From: Acidobacteriota bacterium
Lineage (GTDB): Bacteria; Acidobacteriota; Blastocatellia; Pyrinomonadales; Pyrinomonadaceae
Length of the DNA: 64,000 nt
NCBI GenBank assembly: GCA_020199775.1
Contig: JAIVJZ010000010.1
Span: 1-64,000 of the forward strand
Direction of reading: 5' to 3'
Below, piece by piece: positions 54,358 to 62,718 of the stretch; the first letter of the stretch is position 1, and every line of letters starts with the position of its first letter. Below the pieces are notes generated by a model, which ran no database searches, had not been told where the DNA came from, and worked only from the letters and a program-made list of their open reading frames with translations. A program made the translations under genes and the position numbers.

Positions 54358-54466
54358 TCAGCCCCTACAATTCTGTTCGACGCTTTAAGTTGCAGGGTCG
54401 CGGGTTAGTGCGGCGGCCGAGAGTTTTAAGAGGAAGAGGGCGACGAACGGAGAAGGAGCGAGACAG

Positions 54467-54664
54467 ATGGCAGGACAAGGCGAGGAGCGGGAAGGAGCCG
54501 CGACGCAGCAGGGCGGCGGGCAGGCGGCCGAGAATCGCGGCGGGGCGGCGGGCGCGGGGCATGAAGGTGAGCCGGAGGCCGAGCAGGAGTCGGCGGCGGC
54601 GATGGACGCGGAAGTGCCGCAACCGCCCGACGCTTCGGAGACGACCGAGGGACAACCCTCCTGA
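54467..54664 (+). CDS. Small acidic Ala/Gly/Glu-rich protein
   Basis: A 65-aa, probably disordered protein (MAGQGEEREGAATQQGGGQA ... TTEGQPS). AGAAGGAG lies nine bases before ATG 54467, which supports translation. Its acidic nature contrasts with the two basic proteins nearby. A partner or counter-ion role is possible but unproven. No family recognised. Confidence 0.5.
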   Translation: MAGQGEEREGAATQQGGGQAAENRGGAAGAGHEGEPEAEQESAAAMDAEVPQPPDASETTEGQPS

Positions 54665-54828
54665 GTTCTTCCCGCAACTAAAACTCGAAACTGACGAGGG
54701 GCGAGCGGCGAATCTATCACGCGCTCGCCCTTCCCGTATGCTGTGTCGGAGAACGTAAAGTAAGTTAAGATGAGCGGGTCAACGATTGTTGCGCCATGCC
54801 CGTCCGAATTTCTCGTCCCACACACACG

Positions 54829-56490
54829 ATGAAAAGTAGTTCCGGAGAAGCTCGCTTGTGTTCGACAAACTTCCGCGCTCTGGTCGCGTGCGCGCGGCGT
54901 CTGCCCGCGTTGTTGCTGCTCGTCCTGACTTTGCCCGGCAGCGCGCTCGACGCGTCGGCGCAAAAGAGCGGGGCGCAGAAATTGCCCTCGCCCGACAGAA
55001 TCGTGGCCGACTATTTGAAAGCCGCCGGGGGAAAGAAACGACGGGGCGCGGTGCGCGACGCGACATACGAGTGGCGCGTGCGGCGGCAGGGCGCGGACGG
55101 CGCGCAGGGCACGGCGCGCACGTTCACGAAGTTTCCGGCTTCGACGCGCACGGACATCTCCCTCGAACGCGGCGGGACGAACGCGGCGGCCAACGCGCGT
55201 TCCGCGTGGCTGCGCGGCGGGGGCGGCGAGTTGCGAACGCTGACCGGCACGGAGGCGAACGTCGCCAAGTTGCTCTCCGCGCTCGATGCGAGTCGTCTCG
55301 TGGATTACAAGAAACAGGACGTGCTCGCGCGCACGGTCGAACTTTCGGACGGCGGCAACTATCTCGAACCCGCCTACGTCGTCGAATTTTCACGGCGCAA
55401 CGGCGCGCGCCTGAGCTACTGGTTCGGCGTGAACAGCAAACTGCCCGTGCAGGTCGCAGACGACTCGCGCGAACTCACGATCCGTTACAAAGATTATCGC
55501 GCGGCGCAGAACGGCCTGCTCGAACCGCACCGCGTGGAAATCAGGACGCGCGACGCGGAGACGCTGGCGTTGACCCTGAGCAGCGTGCGCTATAACACCG
55601 GGCTCGACGACGCGCTCTTCGAGCCGCCGGGCGACCAATCTTTGAACATCTCCGAATTGCTGCGCGCCGTCGCGAGCAACCAGCGACAGGTGGACGAGCG
55701 CGTCAGCGATTACACTTTCACGCGCACGGAGACGGAGCGTGAGATTGACGACAAGGGCGTCGTGAAGAAAGAGAAGAAGGTCGTCCGCGAAGTCTACCCG
55801 GTGGCGGGCGGCCGCAGCGTCTTCAAGTTGGTCAGCGAGGACGGCGTGCCGCTCCCGCCGGAACGCGCGGCGAAGGAAGAACGGCGCGTGGCCGAACAGT
55901 TGGGGAAGATCGAAACGGGCGTCGCCCGGCGCAAGGAGAAGCGGGAACGCGAACGCGCCGAGCGCGCGCGCAAGCAGGGCGAGGCGGCGGGCAGCGAGTC
56001 GGAAGACAACGTCGGCATCAGCGTCTTCCTGCGCGCCTGTGAATTCGTCAGCCCGCGCCGCGAGCGTTTCCAAGACCGCGACGCCATCGTCTTCGATTTT
56101 CGCCCGCGCCCTGATTTCAAACCCGCCAACCGCGGCGAATCGTTCGTCGCCAAACTCGCGGGCGTCGCGTGGATCGACCCGGTGGACAAACAGGTGATGC
56201 GCCTCGAAGCGCGTCTGGCCGAAGGGTTCAAAGTCGGGGGCGGGTTGCTGGCGTCGGTGCGTCCCGGTTCGGCGGTCGTGTTGGAACAGACGCGACTCGA
56301 AGACGGCGTCTGGCTGCCACGCTTCGAGCAGATCAACGCCTCGGCCAAACTCTTCCTCTTCGCCGGATTCCGCATCGACGCGATCCGCGAATACAGCAAC
56401 TACCGACGCTTCAGCACCAACGTCGGCGACGCGAAAGTCGAACCGCCGCCGCAACCCTCGCCGACTCCGCCGGACGAGTTATACATGTGA
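54829..56490 (+). CDS. Secreted protein of unknown function
   Basis: About 553 aa with a signal peptide whose hydrophobic core is LPALLLLVLTLPGSALDA. An earlier ATG at 54796 is also in frame, and the choice is uncertain. The N-terminal half (PDRIVADYLKAAGG, EWRVRRQG, DALFEPP) resembles LolA/LolB-like lipoprotein carrier folds. A charged helix (KIETGVARRKEKRERERAER) separates it from a second strand-rich half (IVFDFRPRPDFKPANRGESF, VRPGSAVVLEQTRLEDGVWL), ending in a Pro-rich tail (VEPPPQPSPTPPDELYM). Two LolA-like units in one chain may be present. Function unknown, probably envelope related. Confidence 0.7.
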   Translation: MKSSSGEARLCSTNFRALVACARRLPALLLLVLTLPGSALDASAQKSGAQKLPSPDRIVADYLKAAGGKKRRGAVRDATYEWRVRRQGADGAQGTARTFTKFPASTRTDISLERGGTNAAANARSAWLRGGGGELRTLTGTEANVAKLLSALDASRLVDYKKQDVLARTVELSDGGNYLEPAYVVEFSRRNGARLSYWFGVNSKLPVQVADDSRELTIRYKDYRAAQNGLLEPHRVEIRTRDAETLALTLSSVRYNTGLDDALFEPPGDQSLNISELLRAVASNQRQVDERVSDYTFTRTETEREIDDKGVVKKEKKVVREVYPVAGGRSVFKLVSEDGVPLPPERAAKEERRVAEQLGKIETGVARRKEKRERERAERARKQGEAAGSESEDNVGISVFLRACEFVSPRRERFQDRDAIVFDFRPRPDFKPANRGESFVAKLAGVAWIDPVDKQVMRLEARLAEGFKVGGGLLASVRPGSAVVLEQTRLEDGVWLPRFEQINASAKLFLFAGFRIDAIREYSNYRRFSTNVGDAKVEPPPQPSPTPPDELYM

Positions 56491-56502
56491 CGTTGACGAG
56501 TA

Positions 56503-56738
56503 ATGATCAAATTCAAGATCATCGGCAAAATCAACGAGGTTGAAATAATCGCTGTCGGTAAGAGCATCCGTGATCTTGACCGCTTGCGACGCGAATATGG
56601 CAAAGGCCGTTGGCGTAAACTGAAAGGCATTGCCACAGTGCAGCTTGTGAGCGGTACGAGCAGGCTCGCGAGGTTCATTGGTACGAAGCACATGGCATCG
56701 GGCGATTTGACTATAAGATCAAACGCTATCTCGACTGA
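56503..56738 (+). pseudogene. Small conserved protein gene with a one-base frame change
   Basis: The frame from ATG 56503 begins MIKFKIIGKINEVEIIAVGK and RDLDRLRREYGKGRWRKLKG, then near 56665 it loses one base. In the next frame the expected continuation EVHWYEAHGIGRFDYKIKRY follows to TGA 56736-56738, two bases before the next ATG. The second frame matches the usual C-terminus of a short protein family (W-Y-E-A-H-G-I-G-R). Without correction the frame runs on to 56793 and overlaps the next gene. Sequencing error and true decay cannot be told apart here. Confidence 0.7.
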
Positions 56739-56740
56739 TT

Positions 56741-56977
56741 ATGAAAAAGAAGAGAAATCCTGCGTCGGCATACGCGGTTTGTATCAACAATGATGGTTAT
56801 AAGGCTTCGCTTGAGGTGGGGAAGTTATATCAACTTATCACTGATGAGGCCGCTGAAGATGACGGCATGATCCGCGTGATTGATGAGAGCGGTGAGGATT
56901 ATTTGTTTGAATCCGCGCGCTTCTATCCCGTCGAGTTGCCGCCCGCGCTGGTGAAAGAGTTGCGACGCGTGTGTTGA
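56741..56977 (+). CDS. Small conserved hypothetical protein
   Basis: A 78-aa protein (MKKKRNPASAYAVCINNDGY, KASLEVGKLYQLITDEAAED, DESGEDYLFESARFYPVELP). This pattern of strands with a conserved ASLEVGK and DESGEDY is found as a short stand-alone protein in many bacteria. Its function is unknown. It starts two bases after the stop of the frameshifted gene, so the two are one unit. trmFO follows 17 bases after its stop. Confidence 0.8.
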   Translation: MKKKRNPASAYAVCINNDGYKASLEVGKLYQLITDEAAEDDGMIRVIDESGEDYLFESARFYPVELPPALVKELRRVC

Positions 56978-56994
56978 TCTGAGTGATAAAGAAA

Positions 56995-58371
56995 ATGAAT
57001 GAAATCGTAGTTATCGGCGGCGGGTTTGCCGGGGTCGAGGCGGCGTGGCAGGCGGCGCAGAATGGCGCGCGCGTGCGCCTGTACGAGATGCGTCCCGTGC
57101 GGCAGACGCCCGCGCACCGGACGGAACAGTTGGCCGAGATCGTGTGTTCCAACTCGCTGAAATCCGACGAGCCCGGAACCGCGCCGTACCTGTTGAAGGA
57201 AGAGTTGCGGCGTGGCGGGTCGCTCGTGTTGGAAGTCGCGGCGGAGACGCGCGTGCCCGCGGGCGCGGCTCTGGCGGTTGACCGTCAACGCTTCGCGGAA
57301 CTCATCACGCAGAGGATCGAAGCGCATCCGAACATCACCTTGATCCGCGAAGAGGTGACGCGCGTGCCGGAGGATGCCCTGACGATCATCGCCGCCGGGC
57401 CGCTCTGTTCCGACGCGCTCGCCGAAGAGATCGTGCGGCTGACGGGCGACGGGCAGCTTTACTTTTACGACGCCATCGCGCCCATCGTCGCCGCCGATTC
57501 GATTGATTACACGGTCGCGTTTCGCGCCGCGCGTTACGACAAGGGCGGCGACGATTACGTCAACTGCCCGTTCGACGAGGAACAGTACCGAGTGTTTTAC
57601 GAAGCCCTGCGCGAAGCCAAGAGCGTGCCGCTGCAACGCTTCGAGGAGACGCGTTGGTTCGAGGCGTGCCTGCCCGTGGAGGAACTGGCGCGGCGCGGCT
57701 ATGACACGCTGCGTTACGGGCCGATGAAGCCCGTCGGCCTGCGCGACCCGCGCAGCGGGCGAGAGCCTTTCGCCGCCGTCCAACTCCGGCAGGAAAACTT
57801 GATGGCCGACGCCTACAACCTCGTGGGCTTTCAGAATCATCTACGTTACGGCGAACAGGCGCGCGTGATTCGTTTAATTCCCGGGCTGGAACGTGCGGAG
57901 TTCTTGCAGTACGGGCAGATTCATCGTAATACTTATATACGCGCCCCGCGCGTGCTCGCGGCGACGATGCGAATGCGCGAACGCCCCGGCGTCTACTTTG
58001 CGGGACAGATCGGCGGCGTCGAGGGCTACGTCGAATCGGTGGCGACGGGCTGGCTCGCCGGGGTGAACGCGGCGCGGCAGTTGAAGGGCATGACGCTCGT
58101 CGAAGCCCCGCCGAAGTCGGCCACGGGAGCGCTGGCGCGTTACGTCTCGTCGGCCGGGACAGACAACTATCAACCCGTCAACATCACCTTCGCGCTCCTC
58201 GAACCGCTGCCCGAAGCGGATCGCAAACGCGTCCGGCGCAAGCGCGAGCGGCATCAACTGCAAGTCGAACGAGCATTAACAGAGTGGAACAACTGGCTGC
58301 ACAATCTTCACACCGGCGAACCGGCGACGGCGACAACTCTCCTTCATGCGCCGCGCGCCGCGGGAGGCTGA
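56995..58371 (+). CDS. trmFO: Methylenetetrahydrofolate-tRNA-(uracil-5-)-methyltransferase TrmFO
   Basis: A 458-aa FAD enzyme that makes 5-methyluridine at position 54 of tRNA using methylenetetrahydrofolate. The FAD-binding GGGFAGVEAAWQAAQ is at the N-terminus. Also seen are LYEMRPVRQTPAHRTEQLAE, the CSNSLKSDEPGTAPYLLKEE segment with the catalytic Cys, and GQIGGVEGYVESVATGWLAG near the C-terminus. ATG 56995 (MNEIVVIGGG) is chosen over an upstream in-frame GTG. xerC follows two genes later; trmFO and xerC are also neighbours in Firmicutes. Confidence 0.96.
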   Translation: MNEIVVIGGGFAGVEAAWQAAQNGARVRLYEMRPVRQTPAHRTEQLAEIVCSNSLKSDEPGTAPYLLKEELRRGGSLVLEVAAETRVPAGAALAVDRQRFAELITQRIEAHPNITLIREEVTRVPEDALTIIAAGPLCSDALAEEIVRLTGDGQLYFYDAIAPIVAADSIDYTVAFRAARYDKGGDDYVNCPFDEEQYRVFYEALREAKSVPLQRFEETRWFEACLPVEELARRGYDTLRYGPMKPVGLRDPRSGREPFAAVQLRQENLMADAYNLVGFQNHLRYGEQARVIRLIPGLERAEFLQYGQIHRNTYIRAPRVLAATMRMRERPGVYFAGQIGGVEGYVESVATGWLAGVNAARQLKGMTLVEAPPKSATGALARYVSSAGTDNYQPVNITFALLEPLPEADRKRVRRKRERHQLQVERALTEWNNWLHNLHTGEPATATTLLHAPRAAGG

Positions 58372-58439
58372 CGCCGCCGAGGCAAGCGGACGGCGCGGCG
58401 TGCGCCGCACGAAGTACGCGCGCGCGCTTCCTGCGCCGC

Positions 58440-60392
58440 ATGGCGTGTCTCTTCGTCGTCGGAACTTTTCTTCTCTCTCTCTCGCCGCACGCGCACGCGC
58501 AGTCGGGTCGCCGCAGGCCGGAGCCTTCCGCCTCGCCCGCGCCCGACACGCAGCGCCCGCGGCGCGCCACGACTCCGGCCGACAACATCCCCGGCCAGCC
58601 CGCCACGCCCGACGCGCCGAGCATCACGCCCGCGCCGACGCCCACGCCCGAGGCGAACGCGCCGCGCCCACAGTCGAACTCCTCGGCCGCGCCCGCCGCT
58701 TCCGCGGACGATGCCGGGATCGAAGCCGACGACGGCGAAATCGTGCGCGTCACGTCGAATCTCGTGCCCGTCTCGGCGACGGTCACGGACATACGCGGCA
58801 AGGCCATCACCGATCTGACCGTGGATGATTTCGAGTTGCGCGTTGACGGGCAGCCGAAGCCCATCGGCGGCCTCAGCCACGCGGAGACGCCCGTGCGCAT
58901 GGTGATGCTTTTCGATAACAGCGACAGCATCCGTTCCTCGCGCGAGTTCGAGAAGCAGGCCGCGATCCGTTTCTTCAAGAGCGTGCTGCGCCCGGTCGAT
59001 CAGGCGGCGATCTATTCGGTCGGCACGGTCTTCGATCTCGTGCAGCCGTTGACGAACGACGTGCAGAAACTCGTCCGCACCATCGAGCATTTCGACAAGC
59101 CCGAAGGCGCGACCAAGCTCATGGACGCGATGGCGCACGCCGCCGAATACCTGCGCCTGATACCGGGGCGCAAGGTGCTCGTCATCGTCTCCGACGGCGC
59201 GGACACCGTCAGCGATCTCACCTTCGACGAAGCGTTGCGCCGCATCCTCGCCGCCGACTGTCAGGTCTATGCCGTCCAGACGGGCGTGTTCGAGAACGCG
59301 AATCTGATCGACCTGATAGCCCTGCGCAGGCTCGAAACTTTTTCCGACCGGACGGGCGGCGCGGTTTACATCCCGAAGTCCTCCGGCGAACTCGACACGG
59401 CGTTCGCGCAGATTTCGGCAGACCTCGCGCAACAGTACGTGCTCAGTTACTACCCGACCGACGAGGGACGCGACAATCGTTTCCGCGTCATCAACCTGCG
59501 CGTCAAGACGCGCCCGCAACTGCGTGTGCGCGCGCGTCGCGGTTACTACCCGCGTCGCAACGCGCAACAAACGTCGTCGCAAATGTCGTCGCAAATGTCG
59601 TCGCAGTCCGGCCACTACGTGAGCGCGAGCGACACGGATGCGGCGTCCGCGCGCAGTAGCGAGCCGCCGTCCGATCTCAACCCGCCGCTCACCATGCCGC
59701 GCGAGTTGGCGATCAAGGCCGAGCGTTCGACCATCACCCTCGGCAGGCCAGTCCACGGCAGCAAGAACATGGACGCCGACACGAGCGGCGACGCCCCGGC
59801 GCGCGCCGCGACGGACGTGCGCGTCGCCAGCCCTCCGGCGGTGGTGAAAACGTTAGAGGCGAAAGCGGAGCCGGACGCGTCGGCGCAAAATAACGAGTCG
59901 CTCTCCGGTTTGAAATCAGAGCCGCCGGGTGCGACGCCCGACGCCGCGCCGTCTCCCGCCGGAGCCGCAAGCGGGCCGAAGGCCACACCCACGCCCGCGC
60001 CGGAAACCGCAACCGCTCCCGCACAGAAATCGGAAACAACCTCGCGGGAAGCATTGCCCACGGCGCAGCCTGCAAAACAACTTTCACCGCCGCCCGCGCA
60101 GAACGAGCCGAAGATTCCGCACAACGCCGGCCAACTCAATTCAAAAGCCCTGAGCCTCCCGAAACCGCTCTACCCTGAGACGGCGCGGCGCATGAGAGCC
60201 GAGGGCGTGGTGAAAGTTCTGGTGACGATTGACGAGAGTGGTAGAGTGATTTCCGCGCGGGCGGAGGGCGGGCATGTGCTGCTGCGCGAGTCGGCGGTCA
60301 ACGCGGCGCGGCAGGCGAGATTTACGCCCGCGCTCGTCGCCGGCCGGCCCGTCGCGGTCTCCGGTTTCATCACTTACACGTTCAGCCTGTAG
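58440..60392 (+). CDS. Exported VWFA-domain protein with C-terminal TonB domain
   Basis: About 650 aa. ATG 58440 starts a signal peptide ([20 protein letters not shown]); the frame is open upstream but there overlaps trmFO. A Pro/Ala-rich linker is followed by a VWFA domain ([31 protein letters not shown]) with the metal site [12 protein letters not shown] (DxSxS intact) and [12 protein letters not shown] low-complexity Ser/Gln segment ([12 protein letters not shown]) and Pro-rich stretch precede a TonB_C-like end ([35 protein letters not shown]). VWFA-related proteins of this kind are numerous in acidobacteria. Function unknown, probably envelope adhesion or assembly. Confidence 0.85.
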   Translation: MACLFVVGTFLLSLSPHAHAQSGRRRPEPSASPAPDTQRPRRATTPADNIPGQPATPDAPSITPAPTPTPEANAPRPQSNSSAAPAASADDAGIEADDGEIVRVTSNLVPVSATVTDIRGKAITDLTVDDFELRVDGQPKPIGGLSHAETPVRMVMLFDNSDSIRSSREFEKQAAIRFFKSVLRPVDQAAIYSVGTVFDLVQPLTNDVQKLVRTIEHFDKPEGATKLMDAMAHAAEYLRLIPGRKVLVIVSDGADTVSDLTFDEALRRILAADCQVYAVQTGVFENANLIDLIALRRLETFSDRTGGAVYIPKSSGELDTAFAQISADLAQQYVLSYYPTDEGRDNRFRVINLRVKTRPQLRVRARRGYYPRRNAQQTSSQMSSQMSSQSGHYVSASDTDAASARSSEPPSDLNPPLTMPRELAIKAERSTITLGRPVHGSKNMDADTSGDAPARAATDVRVASPPAVVKTLEAKAEPDASAQNNESLSGLKSEPPGATPDAAPSPAGAASGPKATPTPAPETATAPAQKSETTSREALPTAQPAKQLSPPPAQNEPKIPHNAGQLNSKALSLPKPLYPETARRMRAEGVVKVLVTIDESGRVISARAEGGHVLLRESAVNAARQARFTPALVAGRPVAVSGFITYTFSL

Positions 60393-60409
60393 CAACAAAA
60401 GCGACCCGT

Positions 60410-61333
60410 ATGATCGAGCAACTCTTCGAGCAGTTCTTCGAGCACCTGCGTTACGAGCGCAACGTGAGCGAACACACGCTACGCAATTACCGGATCGACC
60501 TCGGCCAGTTTTACGACCACCTCGCCCCCGCCGACCCGGCGACCGGCGCGCGCCGCGAGTTCGACCTCAAGCAGATCGATCACATCACGATCCGCGAATG
60601 GCTCTCGACGCTCCACGCCGCCAACAAAAAGAAGACTTCCATCGCGCGCAAACTCGCCGCGCTGCGCACCTTCTTTCAGTTTCTTTTGCGCGAGGGCGTC
60701 GTCGAGATGAACCCCGCCAAACTCGTCTCCACGCCGCGGCTGGAAAAGAAACTCCCGAACCACCTCTCCATCGAAGAGGCCGTCCGCTTCATCGAGACGC
60801 CCGACACGGAAACCGATCTGGGAAAACGCGACCGCGCCATCCTTGAATTTCTCTACGGCACGGGCGTGCGCGTCTCCGAACTCGTCAAGCTGAACCTGCG
60901 CGACATTGATTTCAAAAACAAGATGGTGAAGGTTACGGGCAAGCGGCGCAAACAGCGCATCGTGCCCTTCGGCGACCCGGCTCTGCAAGCGCTGATGCAG
61001 TATCTCACCGTGCGCGGCGCGTTCCTCAACCAAGCGCCCGTCGCCGAACGCGACGACGAGGCCGTCTTTCTCAACTATCAGGGCACGCGCATTACGACCC
61101 GCTCCGTCGGGCGCATGGTGGACAAGTACATCACGATCTGCGCGGGGTTGCACAACATCAGCCCGCATAGCTTGCGCCACTCATTTGCCACGCACCTCCT
61201 CGACAGCGGCGCAGACCTCCGCCACATTCAGGAACTGCTCGGCCACGCGCGCCTCTCCACCACCCAAATCTACACGCACGTCTCCATGGAAAAATTGATC
61301 GAGGTCTATGACAAGGCGCACCCCAAAGCGTGA
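60410..61333 (+). CDS. xerC: Tyrosine recombinase XerC
   Basis: A 307-aa site-specific recombinase that resolves chromosome dimers at dif with a partner Xer protein. The N-terminal SAM-like domain ([20 protein letters not shown]) is complete. Catalytic residues are present: Arg in GTGVRVSEL, Lys in VTGKRRKQR, His/Arg in [17 protein letters not shown], His in [11 protein letters not shown] and Tyr in IYTHV. Length is normal for chromosomal XerC/D and no integrase cargo is near. XerC is preferred to XerD because of the trmFO neighbourhood. It converges on the DksA-like gene through a 26-bp hairpin. Confidence 0.93.
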   Translation: MIEQLFEQFFEHLRYERNVSEHTLRNYRIDLGQFYDHLAPADPATGARREFDLKQIDHITIREWLSTLHAANKKKTSIARKLAALRTFFQFLLREGVVEMNPAKLVSTPRLEKKLPNHLSIEEAVRFIETPDTETDLGKRDRAILEFLYGTGVRVSELVKLNLRDIDFKNKMVKVTGKRRKQRIVPFGDPALQALMQYLTVRGAFLNQAPVAERDDEAVFLNYQGTRITTRSVGRMVDKYITICAGLHNISPHSLRHSFATHLLDSGADLRHIQELLGHARLSTTQIYTHVSMEKLIEVYDKAHPKA

Positions 61334-61344
61334 GGCAAGGTTTC

Positions 61345-61422
61345 AAGTTTCAGGTTGCAGGTTTCAAGTTAAAGACTGAACAACCATCAGTCCTGAAACT
61401 TGAAACCTGCAACCTGAAACTT
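61345..61422. repeat. Period-7 palindromic element (TTTCAGG type)
   Basis: A perfect 26-bp stem forms between 61345-61370 and 61397-61422, built from TTTCAAG, TTTCAGG, TTGCAGG and TTTCAAG. It fills the gap between convergent xerC and the DksA-like gene and directly touches the latter's stop codon. Confidence 0.88.
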
Positions 61423-61800
61423 TTATAGGGTTGGGTTGTCGTCGAGTCCCTGTTGCTCTTCGAGCCGGGATTGGCAGGGGGCGTCGTAGCGCGCGGTGGG
61501 GACGGCTTCGAGACGGCGTTCGTCGATGGATTTGCCGCATGACTGGCAGATGCCGTAAGAGCCTTCTTCGATGCGGAGGAGGGCTTGATCTATGTCGGCC
61601 ACGGCCTGTGATTCGCGCTCGCCGAGGCGCAACTGGAGTTCCTGATTGACATCCTGAAGCGACATGTCGACGCTGTCTTTCACGCCGTCGTCCGCGATCA
61701 TGTCGAGCGCGGCCTGCTGATTATCTCTCACCAGTTCCGTGTGCTGGCGCAATTGCTTCGTCAGTATGCCGCGAAAATGTTCTAAACGGTCTGCGTCCAT
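61423..61800 (-). CDS. DksA/TraR-family protein with incomplete zinc finger
   Basis: A 125-aa protein with a coiled-coil N-terminus (LTKQLRQHTELVRDNQQAAL, DIDQALLRIEEGSYG) and a C-terminal finger. The finger reads CQSCGKSIDERRLEAV and then PCQSRLEE, so the fourth zinc cysteine is Arg. DksA-type proteins bind the RNA polymerase secondary channel and modulate rRNA promoters with ppGpp. Versions lacking cysteines exist and use other residues. ATG 61800 (MDADRLEHF) is chosen; longer in-frame starts would add an unlikely N-terminus. Confidence 0.85.
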   Translation of the reverse strand: MDADRLEHFRGILTKQLRQHTELVRDNQQAALDMIADDGVKDSVDMSLQDVNQELQLRLGERESQAVADIDQALLRIEEGSYGICQSCGKSIDERRLEAVPTARYDAPCQSRLEEQQGLDDNPTL

Positions 61801-62182
61801 ATAAAGTAGTGCCCCCTGAGCTAATAGGAAGACGCGTGCGCTTCCGATGTTGTTGTCATGTGTGCGAACGCGGGAATTATAACACACGCGGGCACGCCCT
61901 CCAGCCGTCTCCTGCGCCCGCCCGGTCACTCGAATTTCAAACGCCTAACGACACGCCTCGGTCGCGGCCAAACTCCCGGCGTGGAAGTCCGGGGTTTACA
62001 ATCTTTGCGGCCTACAGTAATTTTGTACTCCCCTCACCATGGCCGCACGGTTAATTCAAGACTTTCCCGGCGGTGTGCCCCTTGTTCGGAACAACCCGAA
62101 CCGGAAATCGGCATGCTTCGGGTAATTTCAATCTTTGCAAGGCAAAAACTTTTCTCGCTCTTTGCCGGAAAGGACTGTCATC
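61801..62182. other. 380-base divergent intergenic region
   Basis: Promoters for the DksA-like gene (minus) and the AraC-type regulator (plus) should lie here. A ribosome-binding site GGAAAGGA (about 62167-62174) precedes TTG 62183. I see no repeat or structured RNA in it. Confidence 0.5.
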
Positions 62183-62554
62183 TTGGACGTGCGAGTACAA
62201 AACATTGTGACCCTCATGCGGCGCGACCTGCGCGCCAAACTCAAGCTCAACGACATGGCGCGCGCCGTCAACCTGACCTCTTTTCATTTCTGCCATCTGT
62301 TCAAAGCTCAGACGGGCAGCAGCCCCGCCAAGTATCTCAAAACCCTGCGGCTCGAACGCGCGCGGGAACTGCTGGAGACCACTCTGCTGAACGTCAAAGA
62401 GATCAGGGCTCTCGTCGGACTAAACGACGAGAGCCACTTCGCACGCGATTTTCGCGTCACTTACGGCCTCACCCCGCAGCAATACCGCGAGCGTTATCTC
62501 GGCCACGCCTTGACGAAAAAAGACGAAATCGAGCAGAGCCGGATCAACTCATAA
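62183..62554 (+). CDS. AraC/XylS-type HTH regulator (DNA-binding domain only)
   Basis: A 123-aa protein, essentially just the paired HTH of the AraC family: helix set one at KLKLNDMARAVNLTSFHFCH and set two at LLNVKEIRALVGLNDESHFA followed by RVTYGLTPQQYRERY. No ligand-binding domain is present. TTG 62183 is chosen because GGAAAGGA lies eight bases upstream; a TTG at 62135 is also in frame. The neighbouring TonB-dependent receptor converges with it, so it could control that gene, but this is only inferred from proximity. Confidence 0.85.
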   Translation: MDVRVQNIVTLMRRDLRAKLKLNDMARAVNLTSFHFCHLFKAQTGSSPAKYLKTLRLERARELLETTLLNVKEIRALVGLNDESHFARDFRVTYGLTPQQYRERYLGHALTKKDEIEQSRINS

Positions 62555-62618
62555 ACGGCAAACTCACGTCGCCCGCCGCTGGTTCGGATCGGCGTGGAGA
62601 CGAGCACGGATAAAAATT

Positions 62619-62650
62619 GTGGGCGGCGAACATTACAGTTCGCCGCCCAC
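62619..62650. terminator. Bidirectional terminator
   Basis: GTGGGCGGCGAAC (62619-62631) pairs perfectly with 62638-62650 around ATTACA, followed by GGTTTTT on the plus strand and preceded by AAAAATT. It ends the convergent AraC-type and receptor transcripts. Confidence 0.92.
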
Positions 62651-62682
62651 GGTTTTTGACGCGTGATGTTCGAGTAAACATT

Positions 62683-62714
62683 CCGGCGCGCGGCGAAGGT
62701 TCGCCGCGCGCCGG
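62683..62714. terminator. Second hairpin close to the receptor stop
   Basis: CCGGCGCGCGGCGAA (62683-62697) and TTCGCCGCGCGCCGG (62700-62714) form a perfect palindrome with a two-base centre. It lies five bases from the receptor stop codon. It probably supports termination or protects the 3' end. Confidence 0.65.
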
Positions 62715-62718
62715 GGAG

